Below are positions 1 to 64,000 of a DNA stretch of 64,000 nucleotides, one piece after another. Where the stretch lies: positions 111,573,489 through 111,637,488 of the forward strand of contig JAKSZU010000004.1 of the NCBI GenBank assembly GCA_026018925.1, read 5' to 3'. Source of the DNA: Tupaia tana (Eukaryota > Chordata > Mammalia > Scandentia > Tupaiidae). The translations under genes were made by a program, and so were the position numbers. Every line of letters begins with the position of its first letter. Position 1 is the first letter of the stretch. The notes under the pieces are model-generated. The model was not told the DNA's origin, searched no databases, and was given only the letters and a program-made list of their open reading frames with translations.

Positions 1-135
1 CGAGAGGAGAATGGAGGAGAAGGGATTGCGGCGTGACCATCCCCCCTGGGGGGTGATTTCTCGCTTTCTGTCTCTCCGTCTCTCTCTTTCTGGCGAGCGC
101 ACGTGCCCTATAGCAAAAACCTCTAAAAAAAAGAA
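1..135 (+). mobile_element. SINE-A, 3' part
   Basis: Begins at the body phrase GAGAGGAGAATGGAGGAG and runs to the CCCTATAGCAAAAACCTCT tail. The head lies outside the window. Confidence 0.85.
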
Positions 136-205
136 AAGAAAAAAAAGAAAAGAAAAGAAAAGAAAAGAAAAGAAAAGAAAAGAAAAGAAAAGAAAAAAGA
201 AAGGA
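125..205 (+). repeat. (AAAAG)n microsatellite
   Basis: Pentamer AAAAG repeats grown from the tail of the preceding SINE-A. Confidence 0.9.
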
Positions 206-384
206 AACAGGAAAAGACAAACAAAGCAAGGACAAAACAAGCTGAAGGAAGGAAATAGGAAAGAGTAAAAGTCTAAATTTCTAATTCTAATTCCTTCGTC
301 TTCATGTATACATGTCGGAGTCAGCTCATCTACCGCTACAAAAAAATTCCTGCTGAGAATGTCATTGGGGTTGTTAAATATTTT

Positions 385-563
385 GTAAAGAATTATTTAT
401 TTAATTTTTATTTATTCATTCATTTATTTTAATTTGACCAGAGAGACACACAGAGAATGAGAAAGGGAAAGTGAGAAAGCAAGACACTAGGTCCAGGACT
501 TGAACCATAGTTGGCCATGTGGGAGTGTCCAGCACCCAACCACCATGCCACCTGCCGCTCGCC
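385..563 (-). mobile_element. SINE-B
   Basis: Antisense copy from the TTTATTTTAATTTGACCAGA tail to the head CACCATGCCACCTGC. Confidence 0.85.
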
Positions 564-664
564 AAGGGGTTGTTAAATCTTACATACTACGCCACCCGTA
601 TCCCCCAGGGTTATGTCAAATCTTTAGAACTATTTGTGGAAAACCGACATATGGACAACATTGA

Positions 665-748
665 GGGGCCAGCCAGCGGCGTGGCTGTTAAGGTGGCTGG
701 ATCCATGTGGCTGGCTGTGCAGTTTTGTGCGTGCGTATCCAAAAACCC
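665..748 (+). mobile_element. SINE-C head fragment
   Basis: GGGGCCAGCCAGCGGCGTGG head and a GTGCGTGCGTATCC start of body. Cut off where the next copy begins. Confidence 0.6.
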
Positions 749-751
749 CCA

Positions 752-913
752 GAATTATTTTATTTAACTTTTTATTTATTTTAATTTGACCAGAGAGGCA
801 GAGAGAGAGAGAGAGAGAGGAGAGAGAGAAAGCCACGAGGTCTGGGACTCGAACCACAGTGAACCCTGTGGGAGTCCAGCACCTTAACCACCACACCACC
901 TGCCTACCCCACC
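752..913 (-). mobile_element. SINE-B
   Basis: Contains a (GA)n expansion at 801-830 from the CT-rich tail. Confidence 0.85.
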
Positions 914-1331
914 ATTGCTTTTTAACCAAAGTTCTAAGGCAAGTCAATGGAGAAAAACAGTTTTTTCCACAAAGGTGTGGTGACAATTGGAGATTATGAT
1001 CTCCAATTTGGCAACAAACCAAAACACAACAAAAACAAGCAAAATACAACACTCAGCACGTACCTTAGACATTAAAAAAAAATAGCTCTGATATGCTGGT
1101 AAGAGCATGAAAAGACAGGCCTTAGACAGAGGAGAAAATACTTGCAAATCTCACGCCCGACCGCCACGCTTTTCCGTTTGGGTGTGCAATGGCGCATGGC
1201 TGGTTCTCGCTTCATGCCCCGAGAAGGCTAACGACGTTAAGCCTTTCCTCCTACGCTCATCGGCTATTAGGAAGCCTCTTTTGTAATGAAACTGTCCCAG
1301 GTCTTTTCCTTTGTTAAAATTGAGTTGTCCA

Positions 1332-1588
1332 GGGACCAGCAGTTGGTGTAATGGCTATGTCCCTGGACTCTCATGTAGTCAACCACAGTTCGAGACCCGG
1401 ACCCGGTGGCTTAAACTCACACCGTGTGCGTGCGTGCCCAAGATCCCGAGAGGAGAAAGGAGGAAAAAGGATTGCGGAATGGCCATACCCCCTGGGGGTG
1501 ATTTCTCTCTTTCTGTCTCTCTGTCTCTCTCTGTCTTTCTGGCGAGTGCACACGCCCTACAGCAAAAAAACCTCTCCAAAAAAAAATT
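1332..1588 (+). mobile_element. SINE-A, full length
   Basis: Head GGACCAGCAGTTGGTGTAAT to tail CCTACAGCAAAAAAACCTCT plus poly(A). Confidence 0.9.
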
Positions 1589-1650
1589 AAGTTGTCTGCT
1601 TTTTTTTCTTACTGATTTGACAAAACTCTTTGGGTATTCTACATCTGCTT

Positions 1651-1886
1651 TTTTTTTTTAGGTGTTTGCCATGGGGCATGTACAACCGCCAGAGAGAGAC
1701 AGGAGAGACAACCGCCTTCTGGGGGAGACGGCCATGCCACATCCCTCTCCACTCTCCTCTCTGGATTGGAGGCATGCATACACAAGCACCCAGTGTGTTT
1801 CCGGCTGCGGGTCTGGGATTCAAACCGTGGAGCTGGCCATGTGGGATCCAGGGCCCCAACCATCACAGCACCTGCTGGCTCCCTCC
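1651..1886 (-). mobile_element. SINE-C
   Basis: Antisense. Poly(T) start, GGTGTTTGCCATGGGGCATG tail, B-box region GGGATTCAAACC. Confidence 0.75.
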
Positions 1887-1901
1887 ATATAATTTTTCAA
1901 A

Positions 1902-2063
1902 AGAGTTATTTATTTTATTCATTCATTCATTCATTCATTCTGATATGATCAGAGAGAGAGAGAGAGAAAGCAAGAAAGCAAGCCACCAGGTCTGGGACTC
2001 CAACTTTGGACAGCCACGTGGCAATGTCCAGCTCCTTAACCACCACGCCACCTGCTGGCCCCT
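1902..2063 (-). mobile_element. SINE-B
   Basis: ATTC repeat tail, GATATGATCAGAGAGAGAG, head CCACGCCACCTGCTGGCC. Confidence 0.85.
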
Positions 2064-2499
2064 CCATATACTTTTTTAAGTCTATGTATTCTAAGAGTAA
2101 GGCACCCACACCAGGGCTATCTAATCATGCACCACACCCCACCCCCAGCCCCAATCCTTGGAGTGGATTTCAGGCAGTGCGGTCAGGGACACCAACCGGA
2201 GACCTTCCCATGTGGTGCTTACATCACTGCTGAGCCCCCACCCACCTGTACTTCCTACTTTAGCTTGCCAGGGACATCCTCTCCCTTCTCTGCCAAGGCT
2301 GAGGGTGTCACAGCACTCTGCAGTTCCACCTGCGGATCTGGGACCCTCGCCTGGGTCTGCACAGCTCCCGCGTCCTGTGAAGGCGGCGGAGGTGAGGGGT
2401 GAAGGGTCGGGGCGGCTCCACACTCAGCCTTGGGAGGGAGGGCGAGCCCTTGGGAGGCAGCACGCTTACGCCCTTTCCCGGTGCGGCATAGTCCAGTGT
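2064..2499. other. Unassigned stretch before the DRD4 CpG island
   Basis: No gene recognised. 2160-2240 may hold a decayed tRNA-like repeat (CCGGAGACCTTCCCATGTGG). Confidence 0.4.
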
Positions 2500-3269
2500 G
2501 CACCTCGAGGTCGGCTCCTTTCACAGACGCAGAATCTGGGGTCACGGCTTCAGAGGTGAGGAGTGGGAGTGAGCTTGACCACTCAGCTGCGCACCGGGGC
2601 GGTGGCGGTCGGAGTGCCAGGGGGCCACTGTGCGGCTGCGTGTGGTCCCAGATACCCAGGGGCAGGCCCCAGACCAGACCGGGTCCGCCGCGTCGCGGGG
2701 CACCGTAGGTTGGAAGTGGGAGGAAGAGGGAGCGGGGCGACCGCGCCGCAGCGCCCAGCCGAAGCCTCCGAGAGCGCAGGCGGGCAGTTCTCGGAGCCCC
2801 TGCAGCTGGAGGCGCCCGCGGCAGGCGGAGCCCGAGCTCGGGTCTCCCGGCGTCTGGCCAGACGAGTTCTCCTGGACGCCGGGAGGTGCCGCCAGGGCTG
2901 CCAGGAGCTGGCGTCGGTGCCCACGCGCCTGGGGCTTTGGTCCGCCCGACCCTATAACCCCGTCGGTTTCTCAGGGTGCAGCGCAGCGCGCCCTGCTCCG
3001 ACCGCGCACGAGCCGGGAACATGCCTGCCTGCCGGAGCCAGTCACATTAATTCCCATCTCTTCGAGCCTTTGTATCTGCCCACCTGCTGGTCTCCCTGGG
3101 AGCCGGAGCGCGATAGAGAGCCGGGGTCCACAAACCCGGGCGTTTAGGGGGCGGGCCGAGGGCCCGGGAGGACAGGGGAGGGGGCGTGCCGAGGGGCGGG
3201 GCTCCCGCGGTGCACCCCGGCGCAGTCCCCGAGTTCCCCGCCCGCCGGGGCGTACCAGGCCGGCGCGCC
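2500..3269 (+). promoter_or_regulatory. DRD4: DRD4 CpG-island promoter
   Basis: Dense CpG sequence directly upstream of the DRD4 start. GC boxes GGGGCGGG lie at 3147-3154 and 3193-3200. No convincing TATA box lies at a usual distance. The transcription start cannot be fixed from sequence. Confidence 0.6.
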
Positions 3270-3542
3270 ATGGGGAACCGCAGCGCCGCAGACGCCGGCG
3301 GGCTGCAGGCAGGACGCGGCCCCGGCGCGGGGGCGGCTGCGGGGCTGAGCGGCCCCGGCGCGGCGGCGCTGGTGGGCGGCGTGCTGCTCATCGCCACGGT
3401 GCTCGCGGGGAACTCGCTCGTGTGCGTGAGCGTGGCCGCCGAGCGCGCCCTGCAGACGCCCACCAACTACTTCATCGTGAGCCTGGCGGCCGCCGACCTC
3501 CTCCTCGCAGTTCTGGTGCTGCCGCTCTTCGTCTACTCCGAG
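3270..3542 (+). CDS. DRD4: DRD4 coding exon 1
   Basis: Residues 1-91: extracellular N-terminus, TM1 and TM2 (SLAAAD). It ends TACTCCGAG before donor GTGAGC, phase 0. Confidence 0.95.
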
Positions 3543-5980
3543 GTGAGCCCAGACGCGCGGCCCTCACCTGCTCCGCCGCGCGGCCGGGTCCCCGCGCGGG
3601 GCCTGGCGCGACCTGGCCTTCTCTGCAGCCCCGAGGTGGGGCAGTTGCAGCGGAGCTGTGCCTGGGCCCTCCGTGCCCACTCCCGCCCCACCTTCGTCCC
3701 TCTACCCCCTTTGTTTTGTCCCCTTCCTACTTTTGGCGTCTGTCGCCCATGAAATGCCTCTGTCCTTTGAGCCAGGGGCCCCAGAAACAGGCGATTTTGA
3801 GTCCCGCCCCACTCCCAGCCCCAGCGAGACTCCCCGTGTAGGGGAGCCTGCTAGACAGACGGGCAGCTGCAGGCTCCGTGCCCGGGCTCTCCGTGGGGCA
3901 CTGCACGCGGCCACAGCCACGCCCGCCCAGGCACGTGCACAAGCCGGTCCACACAGCGGCGCCCCACAAGGAGGCCCACAGCGAGCGCGTGCGGGGGCGG
4001 GGGGCGCCCGCGAGGGGGCTGGTGTGTTTGCGCAGACCCGGCCCGGAGCCTCCACACCAGGCCTGACACTGGGTGGGACCTCCTGGGTCAAGGAAGAAGG
4101 AGCACACGGACGAGTAGACCACGCAGCCCCGGTCCGCCCCGGGTCTGGCCAGAGAAAAGCGGCTTACAGAGGACACGGTGTCCCGGGCTGTGGGGGAGGG
4201 GCGGCCCGGAGTTCCCAGGTGGACGCGGTGAGTCCTGGGCAGCTGGGGGCGAGACGAACCTGCCGCCAGACGCAGACGTCACAGTGACGGCCCTTAAGCT
4301 CCTAATCGTCCCAGATCAGCGCACAGGGATTTGGGGTGGGGCGACTGTCTGCCCCTTTGCCTTTGGGGAGGGTACTCCCCACACGCCAGCCCTCGCCGCT
4401 GCGCGGGGTCTTCGTGTTTTCAGACCCACCTATCGTCAGGACAATAACGTGGGCACGACGGCCGCTGTCCTTGTGGATGGGGACTGACGAGCGGTCCCTT
4501 GACCTGACAGGCCGACCTGCGGTGCTGGGAGGGGGCAGGGGGGAAGGGGTGCAGGGGATGCTTCCCAGCCCCTCCCCGCCCCGTCCCCCCCCTTCTCATG
4601 CTCTAACAAAGGAACCCCCGAGCCCGGCGGGGTGGGCTGCTCAGGGCAGTGGCTGGGGCGGAGGTCCCCAGCTTTCTCCAGTTCACTCCCTCGTTCTCTA
4701 ACACTGAGATCCCCTTCTCCCCAAAAGTGGGGGTCCTAAGGACCGTGGTGGCGGCGGCGGTAGCCGTGAGGCCTCCTGGCCCGGCGAGGCTGGGGGGACC
4801 CGCTGATCTCGGGTCTTGCTGCGTCCCCGGCGCCAGGTCCAGGGCGGCGCGTGGCGGCTGAGCTCCGGCCTCTGCGACGCGCTCATGGCCATGGACGTCA
4901 TGCTGTGCACCGCCTCCATCCTCAACCTATGCGCCATCAGCCTGGACAGGTGGGCCCGCGCCCCGGCCCCACCGCGCCCTCGCCGTCCCGCCCGCCGCCG
5001 CGCTCACCGCCGCCCCGGCCCCGCCGCGCCCCGGCCCCACCGCCGCCCCGGCCCCGCCCCGCCCCCGGCCCCACCGCGCTCACCGCCGCCCCGGCCCCGC
5101 CCCGCCCCGGCCCCGCCGCCCCGCCCGCCCGCCGCCGCGCTCACCGCCGCCCGGGCCCCGCCGCGCCCCCTGCAGGTTCGTGGCCGTGGCCGTGCCGCTG
5201 AGCTACCACCGCCAGGGCGCGGGCCGCCGGCAGCTGCTGCTCATCGGCGCCACGTGGCTGCTGTCGGCCGCGGTGGCCGTGCCGGTGCTGTGCGGCCTCA
5301 ACGACGTGCGCGGCCGCGACCCGGCCGTGTGCCGCCTGGAGGACCGCGACTACGTGGTCTTCTCGTCCGTGTGCTCCTTCTTCCTGCCCTGCCCGCTCAT
5401 GCTGCTGCTCTACGGGGCCACGTTCCGCGGCCTGCAGCGCTGGGAGGCGGCCCGTCGCGCCAAACTGCGCGGCCGGACACCCGGCGGGCCTAGCGGCCCT
5501 GGCCCGCCGTCCCCCGGGCCTGGCTCCCCACAGGACCCCTTCGGCCCTCACTGCTCGCCTCCCGACGCCACCGCGGCCGAGGCGCCCTCGCCCCAGTCCG
5601 TGCCGCGGGCCCGCAGGAGGAGGCGTGCCAAGATCACTGGCCGCGAGCGCCAGGCCATGAGGGTCTTGCCGGTGGTAGTCGGTGGGTGCGAACGGGAAAG
5701 AGGGACCGTCCGGGAGCGAGGGCGGGGTGAAGGGCGGAGCCGGGCGCGGGGCGCGGCTCACGGCGTACCCTTCCCAGGCGCCTTCCTGGTATGCTGGACG
5801 CCCTTCTTCGTGGTGCACATCACGCGGGCGCTGTGTCCCGCCTGCGCCGTGCCCGCGCGCCTGGTCAGCGCCGTCACCTGGTTGGGCTACGTCAACAGCG
5901 CCCTCAACCCGGTTATCTACACCGTCTTCAACTCCGAGTTCCGCAGCGTCTTCCGCAAGACCCTGCCCCTCTGCTGCTGA
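3270..5980 (+). CDS. DRD4: Dopamine receptor D4, complete 4-exon gene
   Basis: Class A GPCR of the D2-like group. It couples dopamine to Gi/o at the plasma membrane (family knowledge). Coding exons are 3270-3542, 4837-4949, 5176-5681 and 5778-5980, all joined by GT-AG introns in phase, giving 364 aa. Visible landmarks: N-glycosylation site NRS at residue 3, TM1 about 33-57, D76 (2.50), C104 and C181 (extracellular disulfide), D111 (3.32, amine-binding Asp), DRF at 128-130, TM5 serines S192, S193 and S196, CWTP at 303-306 in TM6, NPVIY at 341-345 in TM7, and a terminal CC likely to be palmitoylated. Human forms are longer (419 aa with four exon-3 repeats). Here loop 3 carries only one [14 protein letters not shown]-type unit, before the basic RRRRRAK stretch. 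The start codon is in good context (GCGCGCCATGG). Identity is secure from residue-level agreement and the DEAF1 neighbour. Confidence 0.97.
3543..4836 (+). other. DRD4: DRD4 intron 1
   Basis: 1,294-bp GC-rich intron without recognisable interspersed repeats. It contains at 4091-4138 an inverted copy of an exon-3 coding segment (see findings). Confidence 0.9.
4091..4138 (-). repeat. Inverted partial copy of DRD4 exon 3 inside intron 1
   Basis: The reverse complement of 4091-4123 matches exon 3 at 5353-5385 at 32 of 33 bases. The match extends to 43 of 48 (4091-4138 against 5338-5385). Read on the minus strand it encodes [12 protein letters not shown], against [12 protein letters not shown] in the exon. 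The Y in the copy equals the human residue as I remember it, so the copy may keep an older state of the codon. Confidence 0.9.
4837..4949 (+). CDS. DRD4: DRD4 coding exon 2
   Basis: Residues 92-129 (first two bases of R129): extracellular loop 1 and TM3 with C104, D111 and the DRF motif. Acceptor GGCGCCAG, donor GTGGGCC. Confidence 0.95.
4950..5175 (+). repeat. C-rich tandem repeat filling DRD4 intron 2
   Basis: Almost every base of this 226-bp intron belongs to degenerate units such as CCGCCCCGGCCCCGCCGCG, interleaved with CGCTCACCGCCG. The opposite strand is G-run rich. Confidence 0.8.
5176..5681 (+). CDS. DRD4: DRD4 coding exon 3
   Basis: Residues 129-298: TM4, TM5 and the proline-rich intracellular loop 3, which contains the single VNTR-equivalent unit. 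Acceptor CCCCCTGCAG. It ends GTAGTCG before donor GTGGGTGCG. Confidence 0.95.
5778..5980 (+). CDS. DRD4: DRD4 coding exon 4 and stop
   Basis: Residues 298-364: TM6 ([14 protein letters not shown]), TM7 (NSALNPVIY), helix 8 and the terminal CC, then TGA at 5978-5980. Acceptor ACCCTTCCCAG. Confidence 0.96.
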
Positions 5981-6059
5981 GCCGCCTGCACTCCGGGCCC
6001 CGGGGAGCCAGGCCTCGGGAAGCAGGAGGCCCTGTGGAGGCCGCGGTCTAGCACAGCTA

Positions 6060-6065
6060 ATTAAA
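6060..6065 (+). terminator. DRD4: DRD4 poly(A) signal ATTAAA
   Basis: ATTAAA lies 80 bases after the stop, inside TTAAACAAAC and followed by a T/G-containing stretch. The human 3' UTR, as I recall it, has the same TTAATTAAACAAA context. It gives a short 3' UTR. Confidence 0.75.
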
Positions 6066-8449
6066 CAAACCCTTCCTCTGACCCGCTGTGAGGCTCCGGG
6101 AGTGGCTGTGGGCAGGAGTAGGGCTTGTGCCCTGCTGGAGCCCAGGTCCCCCCTGGTCCCCACCCAGACGGTTAACCCCTTGGTCAACTTCCTTCCCTGG
6201 GAGAAAGCCCAGAGTGGCCCCCTGAGCCTGGCTGCTGGCTGCAGGGGGGGTCTCTTCCGTTCTGTCCAAGGAGCATGGGGACCACAGTAGCCCTGGGCAG
6301 TGTCCTACCAGGAGAGCAGGCAGCTGTCCTGCAGGAGAGGAGCTTGCCCTGGGTGAAGTCGTGTCCGTGTCCCTGTCCTGTCCACCCCCCGCTCCAGCCC
6401 AGCCAACTCCTACCTGTCCAAAAGCCTGGCAAGGTTCTATAAAGCCCAGAGGAGCTGGCCCAGCCGCCATTCTGTAAGCTGCCGGAGGTCAGAGCAAGGT
6501 CTCCTGCTAACTCCTGGCCTGCAGACGTCTGAGCCCACGGGGGAAGGCATGGGGGACTGGGAGGGGTGAAGTCCACCGGGCACTCAGCCAACCTGTGTGC
6601 TCCTGCCCACTTGGCCAGGCTGGGGGAAAGCAGGGAGCAGGCCGCAGGGCCCAGGGCCAGGCAGAGCAGCCAGCTGCCCTCCGGGCCTGCCAGCCTGGTT
6701 TCCCCAGCCCTGCACAGCCTGACCCTGGAGGGGCGATGCCATGCCCTAGTGCCTCCCTCCAGGGACAGCACCCTGGGCTGCACCCCAGCTCTCTTGCAGG
6801 CCGGGTCATGGGGAAAATGCAGGGCCCTGGGCCCCCAGCCCTGTGGGCTGGCTTTTCTGAGGCGGGGTGGCGTGTCTGCAATGGAGACCAGCCAGGGTGC
6901 CCACTTCTCTCCCGAACCCTGGGAATGGTGGGCTGGGAGGGCTGTGGCATTCGGCACCTTCCTGAGTGCTGAGTGTCCCATGGAGGGGCTGCCCCTAGTG
7001 CTACCAAGGTGCTGCTGCCTCGTCCCCCTCCGGACCCCATCCCTGGTGGGCCTGCCGCGTGGGGAACTGCTGGGGGAGAAGTCCCGCCCTCAGGGAGCCA
7101 GGTCTGCTTTCCTGCTGCTGTGGATCTGGGAGAGGCCCTCGGGGCAGACACCCTGGGGCAGGTGGACAGGGTGCCCTGGACCTTCACATCACGGGGTCCT
7201 GGGTCGCCCCAAATGTGCCTGGTGCTCCCACTGCTGCCAAGCTCCACGGGCACCGGCGAGGCCAGGAGGCAGGGGAGCAGTGGTGTGGAGCAGCTGGCCG
7301 ACCTCAGCCTGTGGGCTGCCATCCTGACCCTCAGCTCACCGCCTCCCTAGGCGTGGAAACCAGGGCCTTTGGAGACCACCCCAATAAATGTGTGGTCCTC
7401 GTGCTTCCACTTTAAGCCAAGGGGGAAGCGTATGTTGCGCCCTTGGCTCCAGGAAACACCCCACCCCTGTCCTGCAGAGCTGGCCCAGGCCGACTCCCGC
7501 CTCTCCCGCCTCGCTGGAAGCCGGCAGGCAGGGCTCTGCTGTCCCTGTGAAACCCAGCTAAGCTGGCCCTGCCCCTACTCCGGGCCGCCTGGAGGTCAGC
7601 GCTCAGCTTCCTGCCCTGAGGCTTGTCTGAGTGTCTCCGCAGGAGGAGGGTGGAGGGCTCAGGGCTGGAGTATGCCGCTGGCAGTCTGACCCCGTGGGCT
7701 CCTGCCTCACAGAGGTCACATCAGCCTGTGCTGGGCCGCCGCTGCCTCCTGCACCCTCGGCCCGTCTTGTCCTGCGCTCGGCTGTTTTCACCTCCCCAAA
7801 GCAGAGGAGCTTCTGTGCCTTCTGCATGCAGGTAACATGGGACTCTGAAGCTCTGGGGCAATTCTAGAGGCAGGTGGAAGCTTCCAGAACACAGGTGACT
7901 CTTGGTCAGCGAGGCAAGTCCCTTTCTAGCACCAGCTCAGCCTGACAGCCAGATATGCGAGGTAAGCTCCCCACCGGTGTCCAGCCTCTCACTTCCGGGG
8001 ATGCCGATCCGACCCCCTATGCTCCTCTGCCCTGTGCCTGGGTCACAGTGGTGGCATGGGGCTGGGATGAGGAGGGACAGATGGGAGAGGACGTGCACAG
8101 CCCAGGCACAGGCTGGCTGGTCATGCGCAGTGAATGAGTTGCCCTGGCCTGCCTGCAAGGCCTCCCTACCACTCACTGGCAACGGCCCAGCCCAGGGCCG
8201 CTCAGAAGTGCCAGGGGCCCCTGTGGGCAGGCTGCCAAGGCCATCTATGCCACAGTGGCCATGAAGTTCTCTCCTGGGGAGTCATCGCTGGCCACCAGGG
8301 CAGCCCAGGTGAATGCCCAACTGCTGCCGGGCCGGTCCCCTGCCCAGTGGCAAGCACACCCCAAGCCGCAGCTCCCACTGGCATGCGGGCAAGCAGGGCA
8401 GGGCCCCCAGGGCTGTCTGAGCACCACGTGGGCCCACTGGGCTGTCTGC
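6066..8449. other. DRD4-DEAF1 intergenic region, no recognised gene
   Basis: GC-rich, apparently single-copy DNA between the two convergent 3' ends. No SINE is recognisable. It contains a plus-strand AATAAA at 7383 (see findings) and long open frames attributable to GC content. Confidence 0.6.
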
Positions 8450-8835
8450 GTGGGGGGGCAGGAGGCTTTATTTACAACTTCGTTGACGAACACACACGCA
8501 TGTACACGTGTCACGGCACAGGCACAGCCATGGGCTAGACGGGATGCTCGTGATCCAAGGGACAATGAGAGCACCGTGGGAGGCCGGGTGGCCTCGGCGT
8601 GGCCTCTGCAGAGTGGCCGTCTGCAGAGTGACAGCCCTCCCTGGGGCCACGCAGCAGGGCTGGCTTCCAAGGGCGCAGTCCACTCGGTTTGTTAGTAACT
8701 TGGCCAGCAAGTTTCTTCACCTTTTCATGACCCCTCTTTCTTCTCAGTGTCCCATAAAGTCCTCAAGGGGGTCTCTGACTGGCAACAGCCTCACAGGAGC
8801 GCGGGGTCCCAGCACCACAGCAGCCAGTGGAGCCC
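8450..8835 (-). other. DEAF1: DEAF1 3' UTR
   Basis: Sequence between the stop at 8836-8838 and the poly(A) signal at 8467-8472. The cleavage point is inferred to be just below 8460. Confidence 0.6.
8467..8472 (-). terminator. DEAF1: DEAF1 poly(A) signal AATAAA
   Basis: TTTATT on the plus strand reads AATAAA on the DEAF1 strand, 364 bases after the stop codon. It is followed downstream by GCCTCCTGCCCCCC. The resulting 3' UTR would be about 380 nt. Confidence 0.7.
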
Positions 8836-63895
<55,060 letters not shown>

Positions 63896-64000
63896 TGTGA
63901 GCAAAGTCGAGGCTTGTCGCCAAGAGACCAAGCAGCGAAGTCGGGAAGGAGGCGGTGGTAGGGTACCTGAAGCCGCTGCAGGGTGGGGAGGGCTACATCC

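Noticed and set aside
2255-3841. Long frames in the DRD4 CpG island (255 codons minus, 403 codons plus)
   Set aside because: CpG-island artefacts that overlap the real exon 1 in other frames. No domain recognised.
5141-6187. 348-codon minus-strand frame opposite DRD4
   Set aside because: Antisense shadow of GC-rich DRD4 exons 3 and 4. Low-complexity A/G/R composition.
5950-7327. 253-271-codon frames between DRD4 and DEAF1
   Set aside because: No recognisable protein features. GC content explains the openness. The poly(A)-like site is kept only as a finding.

Overview
This is a mammalian nuclear genome window. It carries the tail-to-tail pair DRD4 (dopamine D4 receptor, + strand) and DEAF1 (SAND/MYND transcription factor, - strand), then the head-to-head neighbour TMEM80 (+, only its first coding bases). 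This matches the gene order I know from human chromosome 11p15.5. Both main genes rebuild completely from the sequence. DRD4 has 4 coding exons and 364 aa. DEAF1 has 12 coding exons and 565 aa, the same length as the human protein as I remember it, with every splice junction in phase.

Layout: 1-2.1 kb holds SINEs upstream of DRD4. 2.5-6.07 kb holds the DRD4 CpG island, exons and poly(A) signal. 6.07-8.45 kb is single-copy intergenic DNA. 8.45-62.58 kb is DEAF1, read right to left, with introns packed with retroposons. 62.58-63.33 kb is a CpG-rich promoter shared by DEAF1 and TMEM80. 63.35-64 kb is TMEM80 intron 1.

The introns are dominated by tRNA-headed SINEs, described here under working names. 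SINE-A is about 260 bp, with A box TGGCGTAATGG, B box GGTTCGAGTCC, a CT-rich body and a tail like GCCCTATAGCAAAAACCTC. SINE-B is about 170 bp, with a closely related head fused to a short tail ending TCTGGTCAAATTAAA plus AAAT repeats. SINE-C copies are older, diverged relatives whose tails read CCCTCTGGCAATTAAAA. SINE-D copies are older still and end near CTCATGGAAGAAATAAATA. Two diverged 7SL-derived (Alu-like) copies are also present. Together with LINE-1 pieces and an RPL7 processed pseudogene, this points to a euarchontogliran mammal that is not an Alu-rich primate and not a rodent or rabbit. A colugo (Dermoptera) is my best guess, but this is inference only.

Functionally, DRD4 is a Gi-coupled receptor with all key dopamine-binding residues and only one unit of the exon-3 repeat that is expanded in human. 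DEAF1 is a transcriptional regulator that binds TTCG motifs. Its own upstream region here is strikingly rich in TTCGG. The most unusual observations are an inverted copy of a DRD4 exon-3 segment inside DRD4 intron 1, the TTCGG cluster at the DEAF1 promoter, a GC-AG first intron in DEAF1, a cluster of nine CAGGTG motifs in that intron, a 1.2-kb two-length minisatellite next to the last DEAF1 exon, and repeatedly nested SINEs. I found no evidence of an undescribed multi-gene system. The very long open frames in minisatellites, SINEs and CpG islands are not genes.
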